DNA of 64,000 nt from Gammaproteobacteria bacterium (GCA_024235135.1 JACKMZ010000001.1:467501-531500); one strand, 5' to 3'. Numbered from the stretch's first letter, positions 25,425 to 33,967 are shown. Notes: generated from the letters alone by a model not told the origin. Made by a program: numbers and translations.

Positions 25425-26300
25425 TCATTCCACGAACTGCTTGGCGTACGCGGCATCCTGATAGAGCGATTCCCCATACCGGTCCTTGCCGTATTCGCCG
25501 ATGATGCGCTGCCCCGCTTCCGATCCCACGAACTCGACGAACGCGGCGGCCGTATCCCGCGCTTCGGTGGCGCCTTCCGGGGCCACCAGCGCGTGGTAGG
25601 TGTTGACCAGAAATTGATCGCCCCGGAACAACACCGTCAATTTCGGCACATTGGCCTTTTCCGCCACCCAGGTACTGCTGTCGGTCATGAAATATCCGTC
25701 GACTTCATCGGCCTTCTTCAAGCTGGCTGTCATGAAATCATGCGTCGGGATATACCATTCGCCTTGTGGCTCGATGCCGGCCTTCTTCCAGATTTGCAAT
25801 TCTTTTTTGTTCGTACCGGAATTATCGGCCCGGGTAATGAACGGCGCTTGGGCCTTCGCGATACGCTGATAGGCATCGGCGGCCGATTGCGCATGCTTTA
25901 TGTCGGCCGGATCGGCTATCGGCCCCACGATGTAGAATTCGTTGGAGCCGACCAGGGTGGGCATCACCGCCCAACCTGCTTCGACGGCTTTCTTCTCGGC
26001 GGCCGGGGCATGCACCATCACCATATCGACCCGCCGATTTTTCAGTAGATCCAGCGACGCTCCGCTGCCCGCCTTAACCCAGAGCAAGGTCGAGGGGGTT
26101 TGTTTAGCGAAGGCTTGCGCCAGCGCCTGAAGCAGACCGAGTTCCCCCGGACTGCCGGTGGCCAAGTGGAAGGGGTGAGTACCATCCCCATAGGTCGCCG
26201 TGATCTTGAATGTATCGGCGGCCAACGCCGACACGCTCCACAAGACCAACGCGGTGACGATGGCGTAGCTGAACGAATAATGTCCCTGGATGCGCCTCAT
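25425..26300 (-). CDS. TupA-like oxyanion-binding protein, divergent paralogue
   Basis: A 291-residue exported binding protein related to the tungstate-binding TupA encoded 18 bp upstream. Signal peptide about 1-27 (SVSALAAD). The second half aligns clearly: ITRADNSGTNKKELQIWKKA here, SRGDDSGTHKMELGLWKNA in TupA, and GYFMTDSSTW versus AYALTDRATW. The first oxyanion loop differs: ATGSPGELGLL replaces the TTSTENSGL of TupA. It may bind a different oxyanion, or the same one with other affinity. It has no permease of its own and could feed TupBC. Confidence 0.8.
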   Translation of the reverse strand: MRRIQGHYSFSYAIVTALVLWSVSALAADTFKITATYGDGTHPFHLATGSPGELGLLQALAQAFAKQTPSTLLWVKAGSGASLDLLKNRRVDMVMVHAPAAEKKAVEAGWAVMPTLVGSNEFYIVGPIADPADIKHAQSAADAYQRIAKAQAPFITRADNSGTNKKELQIWKKAGIEPQGEWYIPTHDFMTASLKKADEVDGYFMTDSSTWVAEKANVPKLTVLFRGDQFLVNTYHALVAPEGATEARDTAAAFVEFVGSEAGQRIIGEYGKDRYGESLYQDAAYAKQFVE

Positions 26301-26318
26301 TGCGTCGCCTCCCTGACC

Positions 26319-27137
26319 TTAGGAGCCGCTGGCGTTGGCGAAAAACGCCTGATGACCCTTGATTTCGTAGCCGTTGATGACTTGCTGGCCTTCGGGCGAC
26401 AGTATCCAGTCGATGAACGCCTGACCGTCTTTGACCTTGACGTGCGGATGTTTTTCCGGATTGACCAGGATGATGCCGTACTGGTTGAACAGCTTGGGAT
26501 CGCCTTCGACGACAATTTCCAGATCGCCTTTGTTGGCGAAATTCAGCCAGGTGGCACGATCGGTCAGCGCGTAGGCATCCATTCCGCCCGCCGTATTCAA
26601 GGTCGCGCCCATGCCGGAACCCGTTTCCCGATACCAGCCGCCGCTGGCGGCTTTAACGTCCACCCCGGCGTTTTTCCACAGACCCAACTCCATTTTATGA
26701 GTGCCACTGTCGTCGCCACGCGATGCGAAGGGGCTATCGGAATCGGCGATTTTCTTCATGGCGCCTGCCGCGTCCTTCATGCCCTTGACGCCGGCCGGGT
26801 CGCTTTTCGGTCCGACGATCACGAAATCGTTGTACATGACATCGAAGCGTTTAACGCCTTGCCCGTCGGCGACGAATTTCTCCTCGGATGGTTTGTGATG
26901 CACGAACAGTACATCGGCATCTCCCTTGCGAGCCAACTCGATGGCTTGACCCGTACCCACCGCGACGACCCGCGCCTCGATACCGGTTTTTTCCGTGAAT
27001 TTCGGCAACAGGTAATCGAACAGCCCGGAGTTTTCAGTCGAGGTCGTCGAGGCGACCGTGATGAAACGCTCGGCGGCGCTCAGCGGCAGTGTGACGAACA
27101 GAGTGATCAGGGTGACGAGAAAAGCACGACGTAACAT
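26319..27137 (-). CDS. tupA: tungstate/molybdate-binding periplasmic protein
   Basis: A 272-residue exported solute-binding protein with signal peptide 1-21 (LPLSAAE). It shows the TupA signature ASTTSTENSGLFDYLLPKF, then VLFVHHKPSEEKFV, SRGDDSGTHKMELGLWK (Arg and Ser-Gly-Thr for the oxyanion) and YALTDRATW. TupA binds tungstate very tightly; molybdate is bound by some homologues. It is 39 bp downstream of tupC and 18 bp upstream of a divergent paralogue, all on one strand. Confidence 0.93.
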   Translation of the reverse strand: MLRRAFLVTLITLFVTLPLSAAERFITVASTTSTENSGLFDYLLPKFTEKTGIEARVVAVGTGQAIELARKGDADVLFVHHKPSEEKFVADGQGVKRFDVMYNDFVIVGPKSDPAGVKGMKDAAGAMKKIADSDSPFASRGDDSGTHKMELGLWKNAGVDVKAASGGWYRETGSGMGATLNTAGGMDAYALTDRATWLNFANKGDLEIVVEGDPKLFNQYGIILVNPEKHPHVKVKDGQAFIDWILSPEGQQVINGYEIKGHQAFFANASGS

Positions 27138-27176
27138 GAATGGATACCTCCCCTTGGGTTTATTGTGATCCCGGAC

Positions 27177-27944
27177 CTACCAGAGCAGTTTGCCTTCCAG
27201 AAAGGCGGCGGCCTCCGCGCACTGGGGTCCCGCAAAAAACGACCGGGCAGGAGCCTGTTCCAGCAACCGTCCCCGATGCAAAAAAAACACCTCGTCGGCC
27301 AGCCGGCGGGCTTGGCCGAGATCGTGAGTGGTCATCACGATTTTGGTGCCCGTACCGTGGATGCGACCGATCATCTCTTCCATGGCGTGCGTGGCGGCCG
27401 GGTCGAGATTGGCCGTGGGTTCATCGAGGAACAGCACCTGCGGTTTGACTGCCCAGGCCCGCGCCAGCGCCAAACGTTGCTGTTCCCCGCCGGACAGGAC
27501 TCGCGCGGAACGATAAGCCAAATGCGCCAGGCCAGCCTGTTCCAGCACCTCGGCGATGATCGCATTGCGTTGGGAGCGAGGGACACGATAGGCGGCGAGC
27601 GCATAGGCAATGTTGGCGGCGGTTGAACGACGCAGCATCACGGTGCGCTGAAACACCATGGCCTGCGCGTGACGGACCTGTTCCATAATTGGATTGGCCC
27701 ACTGCAGCGAGCCCCGACTCGGTTGGAGCAAACCGTGACAAATCCGCAGTAACAGGCTTTTGCCCGCGCCATTCGGCCCCATCACCACGGTGCGCGGTCC
27801 GGTCTCCAGGGCCAGGGAAATATTTTCCAATAACCGGGCGCCCCGGATTTCGTAATCCACGTTCCGCAAGGCCAGGGGCAGAATGGGTTGGCTGGCTGGC
27901 ATGACCAGTCGCCATTCGGGTAATAGGGCGGCTGCTTGCGTCAT
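27177..27944 (-). CDS. tupC: tungstate/molybdate ABC transporter ATP-binding protein
   Basis: A 255-residue ATPase. Walker A MGPNGAGKSLLL, Q-loop MVFQRTVM, signature LSGGEQQRLALARAWAV, Walker B QVLFLDEPTANLDP, His switch MTTHDLGQAR. The ATG at 27944 overlaps the permease stop as ATGA. The frame is open far upstream through the permease gene, but that part is only out-of-frame permease sequence. A second start 14 codons in (MPASQ) is possible. With TupB and TupA it makes a complete importer. Confidence 0.92.
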   Translation of the reverse strand: MTQAAALLPEWRLVMPASQPILPLALRNVDYEIRGARLLENISLALETGPRTVVMGPNGAGKSLLLRICHGLLQPSRGSLQWANPIMEQVRHAQAMVFQRTVMLRRSTAANIAYALAAYRVPRSQRNAIIAEVLEQAGLAHLAYRSARVLSGGEQQRLALARAWAVKPQVLFLDEPTANLDPAATHAMEEMIGRIHGTGTKIVMTTHDLGQARRLADEVFFLHRGRLLEQAPARSFFAGPQCAEAAAFLEGKLLW

Positions 27945-28651
27945 CCGTAGGCTCTCTGGGCACTGTCGCGCAACACTTGCGCGGCGCCGTTGACCGCCAA
28001 GGCCAACAACATGAGGATGAGTCCCAGGCCCAAGGCCAAGGCCAGGTTGCCTTTGCTGGTTTCCAGGGCGATGGTCGTTGTCATGACCCGCGTGACGTGA
28101 TTGATGTTTCCGCCGACGATGATCACCGCCCCGACCTCGGCGCTGGCCCGGCCGAACCCGGCTAGAATGCCGGTCAATAGGCTGAATCGACCATCCCACA
28201 ACAGTGTGCCGATGGCGCGTAGCGGCCCCACGCCCATGGAGCGGAGCTGCTCCGCGTATTCGTCGTGCAGATCCGCCACGGTCTGGCGGGTGAGCGCGGC
28301 GATGATGGGTGTCACCAACAGACTTTGCGCGATGACCATCGCCATGGGCGTGAACAGCAATCCCAGTTCGCCCAAGGGTCCGGCCCGCGACAGCATCAGG
28401 TACACCATCAGTCCCACGACCACCGGTGGCAAGCCCATCAGCGCGTTCAACAGCACGATGATCACGCCTCGTCCCGGAAAGCGAAATACCGCGACCGCCG
28501 CACCGATCGGCAAACCGATGCACGCGGCGAGCAACACGGCGCTCAGGCTGACTTGCAGCGATAACAGAACGATAGCGACCAGATCCGTATCGAGGTGGAT
28601 GATCAAGTGCAATGCCGTGCCGAAGGCGGCGCTGAAATCGTTCATGTTCAT
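27941..28651 (-). CDS. tupB: tungstate/molybdate ABC transporter permease
   Basis: A 236-residue permease with five to six helices, of the short TupB/WtpB class. The family segments VSLSAVLLAACIGLPIGAAV and GFGRASAEVGAVIIVGGNI are present, the latter being the region that meets the ATPase. It is the first gene of the seven-gene minus-strand run and is divergent from moeA across 201 bp. The start may be 28651 or 28645 (MNMN). Confidence 0.93.
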   Translation of the reverse strand: MNMNDFSAAFGTALHLIIHLDTDLVAIVLLSLQVSLSAVLLAACIGLPIGAAVAVFRFPGRGVIIVLLNALMGLPPVVVGLMVYLMLSRAGPLGELGLLFTPMAMVIAQSLLVTPIIAALTRQTVADLHDEYAEQLRSMGVGPLRAIGTLLWDGRFSLLTGILAGFGRASAEVGAVIIVGGNINHVTRVMTTTIALETSKGNLALALGLGLILMLLALAVNGAAQVLRDSAQRAYG

Positions 28652-28852
28652 GGTCGTGGAATAGTATAAAAAAATTATGGCTTAGATGTGCTTCAAATAC
28701 AAAGTCATGAGAAATCCCGAAATAAAAACAGTTGTACACCTATAAATACCCATTGAGCCGAGTGGCGTTTGAAATCGTCGATGGGAGGAAGTCCCGTGCA
28801 AATCATCGTAAAAGGGCATAAGTTTTGATCATGATGTTCTTGTTGCGAGGCG
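28652..28852. promoter_or_regulatory. divergent control region, tup operon / moeA
   Basis: This 201-bp, AT-rich gap must hold back-to-back promoters for the uptake run and the moeA pair. I see no ModE palindrome, no sigma54 motif (GG-N10-GC) on either strand and no moco-riboswitch core. TTGATCATGATGTT near 28825-28840 has one good FNR half-site (TTGAT) and a poor second half. Regulation remains open. Confidence 0.45.
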
Positions 28853-30103
28853 ATGATGGCTGAACGGGTTGAACCTAAAGATGTGCGGTTACATGGTTTC
28901 ACTCGGCGATCGCTGGTGGAGGATGCGTTGGCTTGGTTGGATGAATTCACTCGGCCGCTGGGAGTGGAAACCATCGCGGTGCCGGATGGTCATCGACGGG
29001 TGCTGGCCGGACAGTTGACGGCCGTGCGGGATCTGCCACCGTGCGACTGCGCGGCAATGGACGGCTACGCGCTGCGAGGTGTCGAAACCGTGGGCGCCAG
29101 CGCCTACAATCCCCTTCTCTTCCAAATCCGGGGCGTGGCCTTACCCGGACGTTCTTACCCGGAATCGGTGGCGGCGGGTACGGCCGTGCGCATTTCGACC
29201 GGAGCCGCCTTGCCCGATGGAGCGGATGCGGTTCTACCCGTCGAATATGCCGTACTGGATCACGAGCGGATCGAAGTCAACACAGCCATCGCTCCGGGCG
29301 ATCTCATTAACCGCCACGGGTGTGATTTCGCGCGCGCCGACCCGGTGTTTCCTGCTGGGCGGCTGCTGCTGTCCCATGATCTCGGATTGCTGACGGCTTT
29401 GGGAGAGGAGCGCATCGAGGTCATACGCCGACCTCGCGTTCGGTTGCTGGTTACGGGCACGGAATGGGCGATGCCTGGACTGGCGTCGGCCTCGATTCCA
29501 CTGCATGAAAGCGATTCGTTGATGTTGCGTCAGCTGATCGAACGGGATGGCGGTGTGCTGGAATCCTGCGAGTCCGTTTCAGACGATCCTGGGCTGATCC
29601 AGGAAAAGCTGCTGGCGCCCGGAGCGGACGTTATCTTGGTGACGGGTGGGAGCGGCGTCGGTGGCGAGGACGGTGCGCCACTCGTCATCAGGGAGCGGGG
29701 TGAATTGGCTTTTCATGGCCTGGCTCTTCGGCCCGCCGGTTCGGCAGGTTTGGGCCGGGTCCATGGCAGCGTGCCGGTATTGCTGTTGCCCGGCAATCCG
29801 GTCGCTTGCCAGTGTGCCTACGAGTTTTTCGGCGGGCGGGCGATCCGTCGTCTGGGAGGGCGGGGATCGGATTGGCCGCATCCCCAACGACGGGTTGTGG
29901 TCGCCCAAAAGATCGTTTCGGGGATTGGTACGGTGGACTATTATCGCGTGCGGTTGGATGCCCAGGGCGTCGTGCCCATCGCGGCGGGGAGCGCGGCGTT
30001 GTGGTCCAGTCTGACTCAAGCCGATGGTTTCGTGATCGTTCCCGGCTCCTGCGAAGGTTATCCGCCTGGGGCGGAAGTCACCGTGTACTGTTTCGATACT
30101 TGA
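28853..30103 (+). CDS. molybdopterin molybdenumtransferase, divergent MoeA
   Basis: A 416-residue MoeA-family protein, which inserts Mo (or W) into adenylated molybdopterin. AAMDGYALRG (67-76) matches the DNSAMDGYA region of MoeA, STGAALPDGADAVLPVE follows (115-131), TGGSGVGGED (264-273) corresponds to SGGVSVGDYD, and LLPGNPVACQ (311-320) to LPGNPVS. Several positions in the MPT site loop (TGTEWAMPGLASASIPLH instead of STGDELVEPGQPL) have drifted, so it may be a specialised isoform. A second moeA follows 21 bp later. Two MoeA isoforms with Mo/W preference are known in other prokaryotes; such a split here is inference. Confidence 0.88.
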   Translation: MMAERVEPKDVRLHGFTRRSLVEDALAWLDEFTRPLGVETIAVPDGHRRVLAGQLTAVRDLPPCDCAAMDGYALRGVETVGASAYNPLLFQIRGVALPGRSYPESVAAGTAVRISTGAALPDGADAVLPVEYAVLDHERIEVNTAIAPGDLINRHGCDFARADPVFPAGRLLLSHDLGLLTALGEERIEVIRRPRVRLLVTGTEWAMPGLASASIPLHESDSLMLRQLIERDGGVLESCESVSDDPGLIQEKLLAPGADVILVTGGSGVGGEDGAPLVIRERGELAFHGLALRPAGSAGLGRVHGSVPVLLLPGNPVACQCAYEFFGGRAIRRLGGRGSDWPHPQRRVVVAQKIVSGIGTVDYYRVRLDAQGVVPIAAGSAALWSSLTQADGFVIVPGSCEGYPPGAEVTVYCFDT

Positions 30104-30124
30104 ATTGAACCGCAAGAGGCCCTC

Positions 30125-32089
30125 ATGCCCGCGTCCCGCCAGATTCACGAATTGCGGCAAGCCGCCCGTCAGGAGCAGTTTCTCGACGTCGTCACCCGCG
30201 ATGAGGCCGAGGCCCGGTTTCAGAGCCATCTTATTCTGAAACCCTTGGGCACGGAAATCGTTTCCCTGGATCAGGCATTGCAACGCGTGTTGGCGTGCAA
30301 CATCACGGCGACGGTGGACGTGCCGGGTTTCGATCGCTCCAATGTGGACGGCTTCGCGGTATTGGCGGCCGATACTTACGGCATTACCGAGGAAAAACCC
30401 CGTAGCGTCACGCTCAATCCGGAAATACTCGTGCCGGGACGGGCGCCCCAGGTCACGGTACGATCGGGAACCGCAACGCCCATCGCTACGGGGGGTATGG
30501 TGCCTCGCGGAGCCGATGCCGTGGTGATGATCGAGCACACCGAATTGCTGGAGTCCACCCGCGACGCCGAGCGGTTGGAAATTCGCCGAGCGGTGACGCC
30601 CGGCCAATTCATCGCCTTCGCGGGCACCGACGTGGCGCGCGGTGAAACTGTAATGCGTGCCGGTCAGGTGTTGACCTCGCGGGAAATCGGCGTGTTGGCC
30701 GCGATCGGTTTGGACCGTGTGGCGGTTTATCGGCGGCCGCGCGTCGCCATCATTTCCACGGGTAACGAAATCATTCCTCCTGGCCAGACGTTGCCGCCGG
30801 GCGCCATCTACGATTCCAACGGGGCGATACTCGCGGCGGCCGTGCGGGAGTTGGGTGGAGAGGCCGTCCCCTTGGGCGCGGTGGCGGACGATGAGCCGCA
30901 ATTGCAAGCGATTCTGAGCCAGGGGTTGGCCTATGACATGGTCTTGCTCTCCGGGGGCACTTCCAAGGGGGCCGGGGATGTGTCTTATCGCGTCGTCAGC
31001 CGCTTGGAAAATCCGGGAGTCGTGGTCCACGGCGTCGCACTCAAGCCGGGCAAGCCGATCTGTCTGGCGATTACCCAGGGCAAGCCGGTGGTCATTCTGC
31101 CGGGGTTTCCAACGTCGGCGATCTTCACGTTTCATGAATTCGTCGCGCCCGTACTGCGCCGATTGGCTGGGCTGGCGCTGGCGCGCGAGGAGACCGTGTC
31201 GGCCACCTTGCCGATACGGGTCAATTCCGAACGGGGACGCACCGAATATCTGCTGGTCAGTCTGGTGCAGGTCGCCGAGGGGTTGGTCGCCTATCCCATG
31301 GGCAAGGGCTCGGGCGCGGTGACGACTTTCAGCTACGCCGACGGATTCATCGTCATTCCTCAGCATACCGAGATGTTGGAAGGGGGTGGCGTGGTGACGG
31401 TGCAATTGCTCGGTCAGAAGCTGGAACCGGCCGATCTGGTGTTCATCGGCAGCCACTGCGTGGGTCTGGATTACCTGCTGACGATGATGCAGCGCCAAGG
31501 GATCACCGCCAAAGCCTTGTATGTGGGCAGTATGGGGGGGTTGACCGCCGCCCGTCGTGGGGAATGCGATATCGCAGGCATCCACCTGATGGACCCGCAA
31601 ACAGCGGGTTACAACCGTCATTTATTGACGCCGGATCTGGCGTTGCAGGAGGGATACCGGCGATTGCAGGGTATCGTGTATCGCCGGGACGATGCTCGTT
31701 TCACGGGCAAGACGTTGAACGAAGCCATCGTCGCGGCGCTGAGCGACGCGGATTGCACGCTGGTCAACCGCAATGCAGGCAGCGGTACGCGCATCTTGAT
31801 CGACAAGTTGCTGGATGGGAAACGGCCGCCCGGCTACGGTGTACAGACCAAGTCACATAATGCCGTCGCCGCGGCGGTGGTGCAGGGGCGTGCCGATTGG
31901 GGAATAGCCATCGATACGGTGGCCGGGTCCTACGGACTGGGATTCATTCCCCTGCAGGAAGAACACTACGATTTCGTAATTCCCAAAAACCGTTTGGAGC
32001 GGCCGGCGGTGCGGGCGTTTCTCGATACGCTGCAACAGCCTGAAGTTCGCGCCGAACTGAGCCGACTCGGGTTCAGATTTCCCGGATGA
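30125..32089 (+). CDS. MoeA fused to periplasmic-binding-like domain
   Basis: A 654-residue protein. Residues 1-430 are MoeA: GFDRSNVDGFAVLA, IATGGMVPRGADAVVMIEHT, IISTGNEIIPPGQTLPPGAI, LSGGTSKGAGDVSY and LPGFPTSAIFTFHEF. Residues about 435-654 form a PBP-like domain without signal peptide (FIGSHCVGLDYLLTMMQRQG, CDIAGIHLMDPQTAGYN, LVNRNAGSGTRILIDKLLDG, HNAVAAAVVQGRADWGIAID), the same fold as ModE/LysR-type and TupA-like oxyanion sensors. This architecture is known in archaea and bacteria. The fused domain may present or sense molybdate/tungstate for insertion. It overlaps nothing and is the last gene of the moeA pair. Confidence 0.9.
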   Translation: MPASRQIHELRQAARQEQFLDVVTRDEAEARFQSHLILKPLGTEIVSLDQALQRVLACNITATVDVPGFDRSNVDGFAVLAADTYGITEEKPRSVTLNPEILVPGRAPQVTVRSGTATPIATGGMVPRGADAVVMIEHTELLESTRDAERLEIRRAVTPGQFIAFAGTDVARGETVMRAGQVLTSREIGVLAAIGLDRVAVYRRPRVAIISTGNEIIPPGQTLPPGAIYDSNGAILAAAVRELGGEAVPLGAVADDEPQLQAILSQGLAYDMVLLSGGTSKGAGDVSYRVVSRLENPGVVVHGVALKPGKPICLAITQGKPVVILPGFPTSAIFTFHEFVAPVLRRLAGLALAREETVSATLPIRVNSERGRTEYLLVSLVQVAEGLVAYPMGKGSGAVTTFSYADGFIVIPQHTEMLEGGGVVTVQLLGQKLEPADLVFIGSHCVGLDYLLTMMQRQGITAKALYVGSMGGLTAARRGECDIAGIHLMDPQTAGYNRHLLTPDLALQEGYRRLQGIVYRRDDARFTGKTLNEAIVAALSDADCTLVNRNAGSGTRILIDKLLDGKRPPGYGVQTKSHNAVAAAVVQGRADWGIAIDTVAGSYGLGFIPLQEEHYDFVIPKNRLERPAVRAFLDTLQQPEVRAELSRLGFRFPG

Positions 32090-32116
32090 TCGGCGCCTTG
32101 GACCGGTTCCGTCGGT

Positions 32117-32145
32117 TTGCCCACGGTTCTCTGATGCATTAGACT
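32117..32145 (+). promoter_or_regulatory. sigma70-type promoter of tRNA-Thr
   Basis: TTGCCC, 17-bp spacer, TAGACT, ending 23 bp before the tRNA. The spacing is ideal and hexamers are fair matches to TTGACA/TATAAT. Predicted start about 32152. Confidence 0.5.
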
Positions 32146-32168
32146 AAGCCATTATCCCTCCCCATTAA

Positions 32169-32244
32169 GCTGGCGTAGCTCAGTCGGTAGAGCAGCTGAT
32201 TTGTAATCAGCCGGTCGTAGGTTCGATTCCTATCGCCAGCTCCA
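32169..32244 (+). tRNA. tRNA-Thr (anticodon TGT)
   Basis: A 76-nt cloverleaf with encoded CCA. Acceptor stem GCTGGCG pairs with CGCCAGC; the D-arm has GCTCAGTCGGTAGAGC, the anticodon stem-loop CTGATTTGTAATCAG (anticodon TGT, reads ACA/ACN Thr codons) and the T-arm TAGGTTCGATTCCTA. Discriminator base T. It stands alone between the moeA pair and an ABC-2 permease gene, with no integrase near it. Confidence 0.97.
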
Positions 32245-32343
32245 TAAATTGTGATTTATTAGTCGGTTACGCCGCTTGTCTCCAGGTTCTGCCTTTGTGG
32301 GTCGCGCGCGTATCGCGCATTATTCGACGTATCGTGGTCATTC

Positions 32344-33165
32344 ATGAACAAGGATCAAGCCGTGTCCGAAACTCTGCGCTCTCCCCTGTTGACTCCGCGG
32401 CTGCGTGCTCCCGTATTGCGTTGGGTGCCGGTGTGGCAGCGCAATTTCCGTGTGTGGTACAAGCTGGCGATTCCAGCCATACTGGGAAATTTCGGGGAAC
32501 CGTTACTGTATCTGCTGGCCTTGGGCTACGGATTGGGCAGTTTGGTGGGCGCCGTGCAGGATATGCCGTATCTCGTGTTTCTGGCTTCCGGCATTGTCTG
32601 TTCCAGCACCATGGTGACAGCGACCTTCGAGGGGATGTATTCGGCCTATACCCGAATGGAGGTGCAGAAAACCTGGGATGCGATGTTGGCGACCCCATTG
32701 GATATTCGCGACGTGGTGATCGGTGAGGCGCTGTGGGCTAGCACCAAGAGCGTTTTCAGCGGAGCGGCCATATTGATCGTGGCGGCGGCATTGGGAGCGG
32801 TGGCCGGTTGGATGGCGTTGTTGACCCTGCCGGTGATGCTATTGACGGGCTTGTGTTTCGCGGCCATGGCGTTGGTAGTGACCGCATTCGCCCGCAATTA
32901 CGACTTCTTCCTCTATTACTATACGTTGCTGGTAACGCCGATGTTACTCGCCAGCGGGGTGTTCTTCCCCTTGCAGCACATGCCGGAGGTCATTCAATGG
33001 GGAGCGCATATTCTACCCCTGACCCATGCGGTGGAACTGGTGCGCCCGCTGATAACCGGTACGGCGCCGCACCAGCCGGTGTTGCATCTGCTGGTGCTGA
33101 TTGGCTATGCCGTGATTACGATTGTGCTGGCGGTTCGTTTGATACGTCGCCGCCTGATGAATTGA
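32344..33165 (+). CDS. ABC-2 type (NodJ-like) export permease, orphan
   Basis: A 273-residue, six-helix ABC-2 permease close to the NodJ family (EPLLYLLALGYGLGSLVG, FEGMYSAYTRMEVQKTWDAM, LLASGVFFPLQHMPEVIQWG). Such permeases export lipo-oligosaccharides or polysaccharides, or act with an ATPase of the NodI/CcmA kind. No ATPase gene adjoins it on either side, so the partner must be encoded elsewhere. The first ATG after the tRNA gives the usual start length. Confidence 0.87.
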   Translation: MNKDQAVSETLRSPLLTPRLRAPVLRWVPVWQRNFRVWYKLAIPAILGNFGEPLLYLLALGYGLGSLVGAVQDMPYLVFLASGIVCSSTMVTATFEGMYSAYTRMEVQKTWDAMLATPLDIRDVVIGEALWASTKSVFSGAAILIVAAALGAVAGWMALLTLPVMLLTGLCFAAMALVVTAFARNYDFFLYYYTLLVTPMLLASGVFFPLQHMPEVIQWGAHILPLTHAVELVRPLITGTAPHQPVLHLLVLIGYAVITIVLAVRLIRRRLMN

Positions 33166-33211
33166 GGAGGGGCTTGGCCCAGATGGTCCGGTACCGTGCT
33201 TGAATCGTGGT

Positions 33212-33967
33212 CTATGAACTGGCCGTGCAGTTCTTCATCCCGGCCAGTTGCTGCAACTGCTCAATTTCTATGAGCTGGATATATTTGTTCCGTACATGGA
33301 TCAGTCCTTGCTGTTGGAAACGGGTGAACAGTCGGCTGACGGTTTCCACGGCGAGCCCCAGGTAATTGCCGATGTCATGGCGGGACATGCTCAGGTGATA
33401 TTCACGGGAGGAAAAGCCGCGTGCCTTGTAACGCATGGAAAGGCTGAGCAGCAGAGCCGCTAGGCGTTCTTCCGCGGATTTTTTCCCGAGCAAGGTCAGT
33501 AGCTCGTTTTCCGCGTTGATTTCGCGACTCATCACCCGTAGCAGTTGCCGGCCGACACCGGGTACGGTGGTTGCCAACTCTTCCAGGCGGATGAAGGGCA
33601 TCTCGCAGATGCTGGTCGTTTCCAAAGCGCGCGCACCGCAGGGATGGCGGCCGGTGTTGATAGCATCGAGGCCGATGATTTCACCGGGTAGATGGAATCC
33701 GGTGATCTGCTCGCTGCCATCCTCGGTGATCGTATAGGTCTTGACGGACCCTGAACGTATCGCGTACAGCGCGATGAATTCGTCACCCAGATGAAATACG
33801 TAACCACCCCGTGGCAAAGGACGACGGCGCTTGACAATGGTGTCAAGGCGCTCGACATCTTCCATGTCGATACCCATGGGCAAACACAATTGGTGCAGAT
33901 TGCAATTGCTGCATACTTGTTTGACCAACGCAATATCGATGACTTTACGGGAATCAGGACCTGTCAT
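33212..33967 (-). CDS. fnr: FNR/Anr-type oxygen-sensing transcription regulator
   Basis: A 251-residue CRP/FNR-family regulator. Cysteines C19, C22, C28 and C110 match the four [4Fe-4S] ligands of E. coli FNR, so it should lose DNA binding on exposure to oxygen. The cNMP-binding-like beta-roll spans about 35-150. The C-terminal helix-turn-helix contains MSRHDIGNYLGLAVETVSRL, with the E-SR recognition motif of FNR (ETVSR). Its target is the TTGAT-N4-ATCAA box. It links oxygen status to anaerobic genes, consistent with nitrogen fixation in this genome. Divergent from tgt. Confidence 0.93.
   Translation of the reverse strand: MTGPDSRKVIDIALVKQVCSNCNLHQLCLPMGIDMEDVERLDTIVKRRRPLPRGGYVFHLGDEFIALYAIRSGSVKTYTITEDGSEQITGFHLPGEIIGLDAINTGRHPCGARALETTSICEMPFIRLEELATTVPGVGRQLLRVMSREINAENELLTLLGKKSAEERLAALLLSLSMRYKARGFSSREYHLSMSRHDIGNYLGLAVETVSRLFTRFQQQGLIHVRNKYIQLIEIEQLQQLAGMKNCTASS

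Noticed and set aside
26100..27134. A 344-codon open frame on the plus strand
   Set aside because: Antisense to tupA, which has clear motifs and a signal peptide; the plus-strand product shows no family features.
27945..28739. An N-terminal extension of the tupC frame (start at 28739)
   Set aside because: The extra ~265 codons overlap tupB in another frame and encode Arg/His-rich sequence; the ATGA-coupled start at 27944 fits the ATPase family.
28652..28852. Molybdenum cofactor riboswitch, ModE box or sigma54 promoter before tupB/moeA
   Set aside because: None of the core motifs is present; only a half FNR-like site is seen.
29579..31621. A 680-codon open frame on the minus strand
   Set aside because: It is antisense to both moeA genes. 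Its product is rich in His, Gln, Arg and Gly with no domain, as expected of shadow frames in GC-rich DNA.
32169..32244. tRNA-Thr as the attachment site of an integrated element
   Set aside because: No integrase, direct repeat of the tRNA 3' end or foreign gene block lies on either side.
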